The notes below the pieces were generated by a model. It was not told where the DNA came from. It ran no database searches and was given only the letters and a program-made list of their open reading frames with translations. From the NCBI GenBank assembly GCA_032768795.1, contig CP136493.1, positions 1,178,001 through 1,242,000 of the forward strand: a stretch of DNA of 64,000 nucleotides, read 5' to 3'. Within the stretch, counting starts at the first letter, position 1, and every line of letters begins with the position of its first letter. The stretch is from Tremella fuciformis (lineage: Eukaryota; Basidiomycota; Tremellomycetes; Tremellales; Tremellaceae). Below, piece by piece: positions 54,639 to 64,000 of the stretch. Both the position numbers and the translations under genes were made by a program.

Positions 54639-55767
54639 ATGACGGTCAAGGTCGCGTGAGCTAGTCATCGGGAGTTCAACGTAGCTAACAACCAGGCAGG
54701 ACCTTTACTTGGACCCGTCCATCCGGGTCAGCAGCTCCTTAACGGATGAAGGGGATACGAGCTGACTACCTAGGACTGGGTATTGGTGCCCATCACATTG
54801 ATCATGGTCAGTTGATCAGCCGCGATGAATAGAATGGAGCTGATGAGACAGCTGCTGGTCGGTGTACTGCGTCACTACGTATTGCAGCTCCTGACTTCGG
54901 CGCCGAAAAAGCAAACGCTGGCGGCGCTGAGGGAACAGTGAACACGAATCACTCGGGAGCTGTACAGCCCAGCTGAGTAACAGGCGCGCCTTGGTCAAAG
55001 GCCAGACATTGCGAGCCTCATCGACGCTATCACCATTATATCCAGCACAATACGAGAGCTTCTCGCGGTCCCTCGCGGTGTCGCTCAGGTCGGGGGAGTA
55101 CCTGCAGGACGTCAAGCCAAAGGAGGAGGCCGAGCAGAATCCGTTCGACATGGCGAATATGGACGGCATGATGGACGGGATGAAGAAGCAGGCGGTGATG
55201 ATGTGGGTCGAGGCGCTGCCGGTATTGTATGCGCCAAGGCTGACCGCAGGATCCCAAACATGGTCATCATGCAGTACATCTCGGTGTTCTTCTCCGGGTT
55301 CATCCTGAGTGGGTTCGTAGCATCGACGTCGCGAGCGGGGTCGCTCACGCTGCAGTCAAGCTCCCCTTTCCACTCACGCTCGGGTTCAAATCGCTCCTCT
55401 CGCGGGACATCAACATGCCCGATCTCGACGCGCGCTGGGTATCGTGAGTTCCCTCAAGCACGACGACGCAATGGCTGAATGCAGCGCACTATCGTGGTAC
55501 TTTCTCAACCTGTTCGGGCTCAACGGCGTGTTCAAGCTCATCCTCGGGCAGGACGCCGCCGCGACAGACATGCGCGACCTCTCCGCAGCATCCATGATGC
55601 CCGCGTCCCTGCCCACCGGACCCGGCGCGCCCGAGCCGACCAAGCTGTTCAAGGCAGAGGTGGAGAACCTCGCGCTGGCGGAAGGGTCGTACAAGTGGGC
55701 GTGTGAAGGGGTCGAGGAACGCGTGCTGAGGCGTTGGGGAAAGGCAGCCCCAACGCGGCCAGCATGA
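54639..55767 (+). CDS. EMC3: ER membrane protein complex subunit 3
   Basis: Exon 1 is only MTVKVA (donor GTGAGC), then QDLYLDPSIR, DWVLVPITLIM, LLVGVLRHYVLQLLTSAPKK, RALVKGQTLRA, QYESFSRSLAVSLRSGEYLQ, NPFDMANMDGMMDGMKKQAV, IPNMVIMQYISVFFSGFIL, VKLPFPLTLGFKSLLSRDIN, WVSALSWYFLNLFGLNGVFK and the C-terminus ending APTRPA. These match EMC3 in order; several introns are 40-60 nt. EMC3 belongs to the YidC/Oxa1/Get1 superfamily and, in the ER membrane complex, inserts transmembrane helices into the ER membrane. Total length about 265 residues fits. Confidence 0.91.
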
Positions 55768-56646
55768 GTGTACTAGGAACTGGAGGGATGCGACGTGTGT
55801 CGATGTGCTGGTGTTGAAAGGCTGATGTAGCCAGTCTCATCTACTGACTATGCGTGCACGATGATGCCTTTGGATCAGGCATGATTCCCGCTAAATTGCG
55901 CACGGTCGTGTGGCGGTATTGTTGTGGGGTCGGTAGCGTGAAACGTCTCGTTGCGGGGAGTTATTGTCGACGTCATAGGGGGTAATGCTGATGCTGATGG
56001 CGACTGCGAGATGCCGTGCTGAAGTACTGACGCTCTCATCTAGGATGCTGAATGCCTGGAGAGCATGCTCAAAGAGATGCATACGGCCCGCGCGACAGCC
56101 CGGAAGACCGCATGTCCCTCTGAGCTTCTAGGTATCTACGCCCACTCCCCGGTTGCCTTTGCGAAAGCTTCTCCCGACAGGTATCGTTTGACGGAGCCCC
56201 TTTCGCCATTGCATCGCTAGGCCGGCGCACCCCACCGACCTCAGGAGCACGGCCGACGCCATCCACCCCGGCCCTGCCGCTGACGTCTCGTTTCCGATCA
56301 CACCTGCCTTTGAGCCAAAAAGTAATCTACTGTACCACAGAGCACGCTTGCCGCAAGCAAGCCGTGTTGCAACCTCATTGTACTCGACCGCGATCCGAGC
56401 ACGCGCTAGTCGGCATGTCAAACACCCTTGATGCTTTCCTAGGGCCTTCGCCGCGTCGCACGACGCGCTTCCCTGTCGACCGTCGAGCGCAACTGCCTCG
56501 AGCAAAAGGTATAAAGCCCCCCTCGGGCCGCTGAGAATCCTTCATTCGCAAATCTCCCAACGACTCAGTCCCAACAGCTCCCACCGCTCGCTAGCTAGCT
56601 ACAGCACCCACACTCGTTTAATCGAACCCCCATCCCGCCAATAGTC
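55768..56646. promoter_or_regulatory. upstream region of the secreted-protein gene
   Basis: 879 bases. A TATAAAG box at 56510-56516 lies 131 bases before the ATG at 56647 and is followed by a C-rich leader (CCAACGACTCAGTCCCAACA), suggesting strong, regulated expression. No gene is recognised upstream of it. Confidence 0.6.
56510..56516 (+). promoter_or_regulatory. TATA box
   Basis: TATAAAG preceded by AGCAAAAGG, 131 bases upstream of the start codon of the 56647-57400 secreted-protein gene. Confidence 0.6.
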
Positions 56647-57400
56647 ATGCGCTTCGCCAACGTCCTCCTCGCTCTGCCCTTTGTGGCCTCGGCCTTTGCT
56701 GCCCCCGTCGCCGTCCAGAAGAAGGACGTTGATGTCGTCGCCGTCGTCAACGCAGCCATCGGCGTCGTTGTGAGTCATCCATTACCTCGACAGCGACAAG
56801 GATGATTGTCGGCTGACGTACAGGCCAACGTCGGCTCCGTCGCCGGTGTGACCGACGTCAGCGCCGTTGTATCCGTCTGCACCCAGGTCAAGGTCGCCCT
56901 TGGTGACGCTTGCGATGGCCTCGGTGTCCAGGTCGGCGTCGGCCTCGACGTCGGCGCCTCCGTCTCTGCCCTGAAGAAGTGAGCCCGGTCCCTGCCTCTC
57001 ACCTGTACAGCGCTGACGCCTAGGCGCGCCGACAACGGCACCCAGGACGAGGTCGCCCAGCTCCTGACTACCCTCATCACCGACGTCAACTCGCTCGTCG
57101 GCGACATTGTCGACGACGTCGCCTCTGACCCCACCGTCGTGAGTCTCCTTGTCTTGCACTGCTGAAGCTCTTGGCTGACCGCAGGCCGCCCTGCTCAAGG
57201 ACATCGACTCTGCCCTCTCCACCGTTCTGTTCGGCGTCGAAATCATCCTCGCTGGCGTCCTCCAGCTCGTGAAGAACCTGCTCGGCGACCTCGGCCTTTC
57301 CAACCTGCTTGCTGGCGTCACCGGCCTCCTCGGCTCGCTCGTCAACGGTGTTCTGTCCACCCTCGACCTCGGCGGCCTGCTCGGCGGCCTCGGTCTGTAA
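56647..57400 (+). CDS. small secreted hydrophobic protein, possible cell-surface protein
   Basis: Four exons give about 195 residues. MRFANVLLALPFVASAFAAP is a signal peptide, followed by VAVQKKD (Lys-Lys, possible Kex2 site). The body is rich in Val, Gly, Leu and Asp (VNAAIGVV, ANVGSVAGVTDVSAVVSVCT, GLGVQVGVGLDVGASVSALK), with two cysteines only (CTQ and CDG). The C-terminal third is a hydrophobic Leu/Gly stretch (LLAGVTGLLGSLVNGV, LDLGGLLGGLGL). It is not a hydrophobin (no eight-Cys pattern) and I recognise no domain. The TATA box and codon choice (many GTC/GCC/CTC) suggest strong expression. Function unknown. Confidence 0.75.
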
Positions 57401-57675
57401 ATGCCTGTTTCTGCTTGCGAAAAGGAGCAACACGCTCCTGGCTTTTGACGGACTCTTTCCACGTTCTCCTATGTAGCAGGCCACAGCTATGCAGCACATA
57501 CTATCCTCATAGCGTATATTGCGTGCTATTGAATGCACTGTTGCAACGATGATCAGTAGTGAGCATTCCAAATGATATCGCTTTGAGGGCGGCCCGGAAC
57601 AACTTCAGCTTGGAAGAGCTTGATCCTGTGGCGTGGGGCAGTATGCGACCGATGCCTTCATGCTGCTTGTCTATA

Positions 57676-58429
<754 letters not shown>

Positions 58430-58476
58430 GGTGCGTCGAGTGACAATTGATAGTATAGTTGGTGCGAGTCCGGAGT

Positions 58477-59180
58477 TACCGCGTCGAGATAGTGCCAAAA
58501 TAGTTCCGCGTTTTGATTTCTTGTTCTCGTTGTTGTCGCCGTGACCGCATTCCTACAACTCGCTCAATATGGATGCTAGAGATCTAAAAAATCGGAGATT
58601 GTTCTGTATAACTATATGTGACCTGGATACCAGCTTCTCTGAGTCCCAGGCTGCATACATGAATGAGCATGTACTGACCGGTCACCACCTGGTGCAAGCA
58701 AGAGGTCTCGTAGGAGGTGGAGGTGAACAACCGGCCACCTCCGAGTGAATGTGGCACTTTTGAGCTGGCCGGTTTACATGGTCTGGGCAGTCATGCATTC
58801 CCAAAACCCATCGTTGAGCTACTCTGAGTGCTTGACTATGGGCTCCTGTATAGGTGCCACTGAGCTCTGGGCCAGATTCCATGCATAAAATCTTTGACAA
58901 GCAAGACCCAACCGGTCACCTCCACTTGGCTCCGAGACCTTGGCTCCGAGACCCCCTCCAGCGGTGACCGGTCAGTACATGCACTTCATGTATGCAGCCT
59001 GGGACTCTAAGAGGCTGGTATCAAGGTCACATATAGTTATACAGAGCAATCTCCAATTTTCAGACCTCTAGCATCCATATTGAGCAAGTTGCAGGAATGC
59101 GGTTACAACTGAGGTGGGTCCAAAAATCGAGAAGACGAAATCCAAACGCGGAACTATTTTGGCACTATCTCGACGCGGTA
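58477..59180. mobile_element. 704-bp non-autonomous transposon with long terminal inverted repeats
   Basis: The element begins TACCGCGTCGAGATAGTGCC and ends with its exact reverse complement. The left arm (58477 to about 58687) and right arm (about 58962 to 59180) are inverted copies over some 210 bases, nearly identical for the first 35 bases and about 85% identical overall by eye. The direct repeat GGAGT flanks both ends (58472-58476 and 59181-59185), a 5-bp target-site duplication. The 270-bp centre has no open frame. It looks like a MITE/foldback element. It sits directly upstream of RIB4. Confidence 0.88.
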
Positions 59181-59289
59181 GGAGTCGAGTGGAAGCCGGC
59201 GGCTGTGCTCTTCCGGCGGAAGTATAGGAATGCTTATCACGATGTGGGCTTATTGGGTCGAGATAAATGCCATGGTGTAATTTCGGGTT

Positions 59290-59975
59290 GTCAGCGTAGC
59301 TCTTACGGGGCGAATTTCTGCGGGTGTCCCTGGAACGAAAACGGTAAATGGGGGAATTAAATAAGAAAATTCCGGCCATTCTGATTTCATCAGCACAATC
59401 CTAATATGCATTGTGTCCTTGCCAAATTGCCTTTCATCAGAGAATAAAGATCTATGCATGAGGCTGATGCATGGAATGATCTCTGTAGCAGAACCAATCG
59501 CCTACATAGCTACTGCCATACCCTGCCCTATCATTGCACCAAAATGGTTACAATAGCGCAAGTCTGACAAGACTGCAATAGGCTTGCCAGGTGGCAGCTG
59601 TGACATAGCCCCTGTGACCAGCTTGGCATGCCTATGATCATCTGATCAGCCTAGCATGCCCAACAAGCACTTGCGCATCTCTTGATGAAGTGCTTTAGCT
59701 TGCAACTAATCAATGTTCTACAGTACATCCGGCTTTGCCGGATGCTTGACCCGTAAGGGCTGCGATGGCTGCGCCGCTAGGCGCAAGGGGGGGTCTTGGG
59801 GGGGTGTCCCACCCCCCCATGTCTAACGGAACCAAAGAACAAGGAATTGCATTAGGTTTTCCAAATTGCCTGAGAACCAATAACTTGAATACCTGATTAG
59901 AAATTCAGAGCTAAAAAAGAATTGAAATAACGAGCTACGCCCTATCGCGCACTTTCCTGCACGATCTACCTAGTT
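59290..59975 (+). mobile_element. repetitive element copy 2, uninterrupted (about 686 bp)
   Basis: This is the reverse-complement partner of the split copy at 17625-18851. It starts near TCAGCGTAGCTCTTACGGGG and ends near GATCTACCTAGTT. The direct repeat CGGGTT lies at both ends (59284-59289 and 59976-59981), one base offset on the left, and may be a target-site duplication. Internally it has the hairpin CATCCGGC..GCCGGATG, a G8/G7 run, and no shared reading frame with copy 1. It ends 89 bases before the ILV5 start codon. Confidence 0.8.
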
Positions 59976-60064
59976 CGGGTTCGAGTCGGTGCCAAATCTC
60001 GTCGTCGCCGCGACAAGCCCCTCTGGAAAAAAAGTCACAGTCACATTACAACCACCACACCAAA

Positions 60065-61583
60065 ATGTCCTTCGCAAGATCGTCCGCCCAAGCGCTCAAG
60101 CAGGCCTCCAAGGCCGCCGTCGGCCGCACCGCCGGCCAGTCGGTCGCCAAGCGCTCCTACTCGCTGCTCACTCGCGAGGCCCCCAAGGCCATGATGGCCG
60201 GCCGTCTCGGTGTGCGTTGGACTGCGGGCCAGACGTGACCGCGAGACTGACGAGCAGGCCACCCGCGGTGTCAAGACGCTCGACTTTGCCGGCACCAAGG
60301 AGGTCGTGTACGAGCGCGCTGACTGGCCGCTGGACAAGCTCCAGGAGTGCGTTCTCGTTCTCGCATCCGCCCCCGCCCCATCCCTGAATCTGAGCTCGAG
60401 CCCGACTGACGCTTAGCTACTTCAAGAACGACACGCTTGCCATGATCGGCTACGGCTCGCAGGGCCACGGCCAGTCGCTCAACGCCCGCGACAACGGCCT
60501 CAAAGTCATCGTCGGTGTGCGCAAAGGCGGCGAGTCGTGGAAGCAGGCCCAGGAGGACGGCTGGGTCCCGGGAGAGACCCTCTTTGACATCCCCGAGGCC
60601 ATCCAGAAGGGCACCATCATCATGAACCTACTCTCGGACGCCGCACAGAGCCAGACATGGAACGAGATCAAGCCCCTCATCACCAAGGGCAAGACGCTCT
60701 ACTTTGCCCACGGCTTCTCGGTCGTCTACAAGGACGACGTGAGTCATCCGCTGTCAAGTGATGCAGAGGGGAACAGAGCTCACGATAGACCCACGTCGTT
60801 CCCCCCAAGGACGTCGACGTGATCCTCGTCGCACCCAAGGGTTCCGGCCGTACCGTCCGCACTCTCTTCCTCGAGGGCCGCGGTATCAACTCGTCCATTG
60901 CCGTCTACCAGGACGTCACCGGCCAGGCCAAGGAGAAGGCCATTGCCCTCGGTATCGCCGTCGGCTCCGGTTACCTCTACGAGACCACCTTTGAGAAGGA
61001 GGTCTTCTCCGACCTCTATGGAGAGCGTGGTGTCGTGCGTAGGCACTGTATTTGATGGAATAAATACTCACCCGCAGCTTATGGGCGGTATCCAGGGCAT
61101 GTTCCTCGCCCAGTACGAGGTCCTCCGCAAGAACGGCCACACCCCCTCCGAGGCCTTCAACGAGACCGTCGAGGAGGCCACCCAGTCCCTCTTTCCCCTG
61201 ATCGGCAAGTACGGCATGGACTACATGTACAACGCCTGCTCGACCACCGCCCGTCGTGGTGCCCTCGACTGGGCCCCCAAGTTCAGGGAGTGAGTCGCTC
61301 CGTCTCAGAAAGGCGGGCGAGTGCTGACGACTCAGGGCCAACCTGCCCGTGTTCGAGGCCCTCTACAAGTCGGTAAAGGACGGCTCCGAGACCCGCCGTT
61401 CGCTCGACTTCAACTCGCGCAAGACCTACCGCCAGGACCTGCAAAAGGAGCTCGACGAGATCGACAACCAGGAGATCTGGCGTGCCGGCAAGACCGTCCG
61501 GGCTCTCCGCGTGAGTGGTGGTGAATTGCAGGTGAAGGACAGTGCTGATCAGGCAGCCCGACGCCCAAAAGGACGAGATCTAA
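60065..61583 (+). CDS. ILV5: ketol-acid reductoisomerase, mitochondrial
   Basis: Start ATG 60065: MSFARSSAQALKQASKAAVG plus TAGQSVAKRSYSLLTREA is a mitochondrial presequence. Then FKNDTLAMIGYGSQGHGQSL with the NADPH-binding GxGxxGxxxG, GESWKQAQEDGWVPGETLFD, IIMNLLSDAAQSQTWNEIKP, LYFAHGFSVVYKDD, VDVILVAPKGSGRTVRTLFL, GRGINSSIAVYQDVTGQAKE, AVGSGYLYETTFEKEVFSDL, LMGGIQGMFLAQYEVLRKNG, EEATQSLFPLIGKYGMDYMY, NACSTTARRGALDW, and SLDFNSRKTYRQDLQKELDE. The last exon (PDAQKDEI) stops at 61583. About 400 residues. It converts acetolactate to dihydroxyisovalerate in branched-chain amino-acid synthesis. A repetitive element ends 89 bases upstream. Confidence 0.94.
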
Positions 61584-64000
61584 GTATCTCATGGGATCCC
61601 GAGATGATTTTGGACATGCATTGGTGTGATGCCCAGTCGAGTGGAGGTGTGGCAGTGTTCGTGATACTGTAGTCCACGTGAGAAAAGTGCCAAGCTGAGG
61701 TTGCTCTGTGTCCAGGCCTGTCCTCTTTGACAAGTCCGCATAGCCGCACAAAAGCCGTCGAGTGTCGATCCGCTAATTACCAGCTTGCGACTCCTCGTGT
61801 GTGTGTGTGTATGTGTGTGTCTGATCGTCACCTCCCGATCGGCGTAGTCCATGCGACGCCGCTTTCCCTCGTGTCCCTGTCCTGAGAAATACTCCCACTC
61901 TGCCCAGTCGCGGTCAGTCGTCGGCAAGCTTGTTGGCCCTGATTGATCGTCGTCGTCGCCCTTTTTGGTCTGCCAAGGCGCAGCGCAGCGCAGTGAGCCT
62001 GCAAGCAAAGGAGAAAGGAGAATGCCCTTTCTCCGATCAGATGCCAGGACAAAGCAGCCAGAAGCGCAGAGGTATAAGATACGAGAACCCATGCATAACT
62101 GTGCACACCAGACCAGACCAGCAGCTACGTCACTTTCGAGCCGTATCGCTATACGTACCCGCTTCAGTCTTCGTATCCGCTCCGGACCGACTGCTCTCCC
62201 CGCCGTGGACTTCTTTGGCTGTGGACGCAGTCAGTCGACCCGTGCCCGGTCGATCAGAAACATCCTTCGAGTGTGTCTCTGCGGTATTGCCGTCTATCCG
62301 AGACAGCAACACATTGGCAACTGTAAAGGCAAGAGCAGCGCAGCATACCTCGACAAGCAGCCGCTCTGGTCGGAGATATAGTCGACCCAGGTAATTGGGA
62401 TATCAGGGTCAGATAAAGGGTCGTCCCTGATCACCCGCTCTCGGTAAGCTTCTCTTCCCCTCTCCACTTTGACATCTCTTTCTTTGTCTCGCTGCTACTG
62501 CCGTCGGCATGCCCTCGGTCTCCCGGGATCTGCTCCCCCCTCCCAGCTGCACCACACCCTGTCATTCATCGACGCCGCCGGGTCATTCATCTCCGGATGT
62601 TTCGTGCCCGTCACCCGGCATGGCATCGCATGCCACACTCACCCACCCATCCACCGACCGCCGCAACCACGTCGGTCCCGCCGCCTCCCCTCCCCTCCTC
62701 GCCCCACCCCCCGCTGTGCTGCGGCGCCGCAGAGGCGTCGCTCGGCGCACGTCGCGGCCGTACCGCGCCGAAGCCCATCCAAGGGTGTGGACCAGCGCGA
62801 GGGAACACGGCTGATCAGCGCCCAGTTCAGACCCTGCCGCTGCCCCCTCCTCTCCCCTCGGGCCCGCGCGAGACGAGGTGACTGGCGTTTTTCCCAATTC
62901 CACGGGAAACCAACTCGCCGACCGACGTCGATCTCGCACCCCTCTCTCGCACCGCTGCTCCCTCCCACCACCTGCCTCACACCGCACCTCACCTTTTTCC
63001 CATTGGCCACTCGGTCGACATTTTGTCATTTTCATCATCGCTCTTCCTCGTCGCCGCCGAGCTCGACATTGACATCGACATTGATCTCGACAAACTCGAG
63101 TTGTGTAGACTTGCTCACCAGTCTTCTCGGTGCAGATCGTTGTCGCCTGTTCTAGCGTCACTTTTTGAGTTTAGGCCAGGGCGACGGGGGGAAACAAGGG
63201 GAAGGTACCGTTCCTCCGGCATCAACCACCGCCGCCGCCGACGAGTCTGCCTCCGAACATCCAGCGAACAGAGCAATTGCCGCAAAGTAGCTTAGCACTG
63301 CACAAGCACGGGCACAGGCCAAAGTGGAACAAGGCCCAGGATCAGGCCTCGCCCATCAGGTGAGTGAAGCGTGTCTCTCTCCCCCCCGTTCCCCAGATTC
63401 AATTAGGCCAAAGGAGCGCGCGTGACACCTCGCCTTTCTCCCTAGACACCCCCGTCCTCTCTCCCCCTGGAATCCGTGCTTCGGTCGCCCGATCTCCATG
63501 CGTCCTACCACCGCAACACTCTTGCTCGGTGCTGCTGCCTGCAACATGTCGCTGCGCCGTTTGGGTCACCCACGCTGCCCGTGGGTCTTGGACATGCCTA
63601 GTGCACCACCCCCTCATGCCCGGTCCACCGATCAGCACGGACGTGCTTCGCTTCACCGCCACTTTGGTCGAAACGAGTTTCGCCAGCAAGCTCCTCCCTT
63701 CTCCATAGCGTCGCGGGTAGCCCATAATGGGTAGTGGACACTGGACGATGGGCCGGGCTCGCGCTTGCGTCAGCACGTAGCGAGAGCGCGTGGCACGCAG
63801 CCATGCCCCTCCAGATCCGACCCAAAACTTCGTCTGGCCGCCGGCGGTGCGCACCTGGCCCCTTGGGCCCTGCTCCATCCGATCACTCTCAGACACCACC
63901 CCACCGTCATCCCGCGTGTCGACTCCTGGCCTCCTTGCCCCCTCACCCCCTCACCTCCTGGCCTCCTTGCCTCCTGCATCGCTCTAGTCGGTTTTCACTT
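61584..64000. other. 2.4 kb without a supported gene
   Basis: A (GT)n microsatellite lies at about 61798-61820. From about 62460 to the right edge the plus strand is rich in C and T with long Pro/Ser/Arg-coding frames in several overlapping phases (for example 62469-63155), none with a recognisable protein or consistent splice sites. It reads like a long 5' leader or promoter of a plus-strand gene beyond the window. No RNA gene is recognised. Confidence 0.5.
61798..61820. repeat. (GT)n microsatellite, imperfect
   Basis: A GT tract interrupted by one TAT unit, in the 3' region of ILV5. Confidence 0.85.

Noticed and set aside
59971..59990. GGTTCGAGTC match to a tRNA B box
   Set aside because: No acceptor-stem pairing or anticodon arm can be built around it. 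It lies at the end of a repeat element.
62469..63155. 228-codon low-complexity frame on the plus strand
   Set aside because: All three plus frames and parts of the minus strand are open here because of C-rich composition. No protein feature or splice pattern supports it.

Overview
The window is chromosomal DNA from a basidiomycetous fungus, most likely a yeast-like member of the Tremellomycetes. Nearly every gene is broken by several very short introns (about 40-60 nt, mostly GT..AG with CTGAC/CTAAC-like branch points). Genes sit on both strands a few hundred bases apart, the DNA is moderately GC-rich, and several encoded proteins (SNX3, UBP14, ELP1, EMC3, tropomyosin, ILV5, RIB4) are standard fungal housekeeping proteins. 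No order- or species-level assignment is possible from sequence reading alone. Gene coordinates span first to last coding base, introns included.

Layout. 1-3.3 kb: the 3' end of an unknown gene, a small mitochondrial CsbD-like stress protein and an acetate transporter. 3.3-10.4 kb: an accessory block with two unrecognised genes (one with a UBZ4-like zinc finger, one with a Cys-rich motif) and an apparently intact DDE integrase/transposase gene; this block carries five copies of a short palindrome-containing repeat and a 140-bp tandem duplication. 10.4-17.3 kb: nutrient-acquisition genes (OPT peptide transporter, purine nucleoside permease-like protein, glyoxal oxidase). 17.6-18.9 kb: an interrupted repetitive element. 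19-26.3 kb: SNX3, UBP14-type deubiquitinase, a Tvp38/DedA membrane protein and a 2-hydroxyacid dehydrogenase. 27-32.8 kb: Asp/Glu-racemase-family protein, FAD amino-acid oxidase and an MFS permease. 33.8-36 kb: tropomyosin and a membrane thioredoxin-like protein. 36.2-44.2 kb: a Zn2Cys6 regulator, zinc alcohol dehydrogenase, semialdehyde-type ALDH and a second MFS permease, laid out like a catabolic gene cluster. 45-57.4 kb: two secreted proteins, a BTG/Tob-domain protein, ELP1 and EMC3. 57.7-61.6 kb: RIB4 and ILV5, whose promoters carry a 704-bp inverted-repeat transposon and a second copy, inverted, of the 17.6-kb repeat. 61.6-64 kb: no supported gene.

How the genes may work together. The clearest functional unit is 36.2-44.2 kb: a permease to import a substrate, an alcohol dehydrogenase and an aldehyde dehydrogenase sharing a 211-bp divergent promoter to oxidise it in two steps, and an adjacent regulator. 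The substrate cannot be read from sequence. The most likely novel material is the repeat family around the integrase gene at 4-8.4 kb and the two non-coding mobile elements near RIB4 and ILV5.
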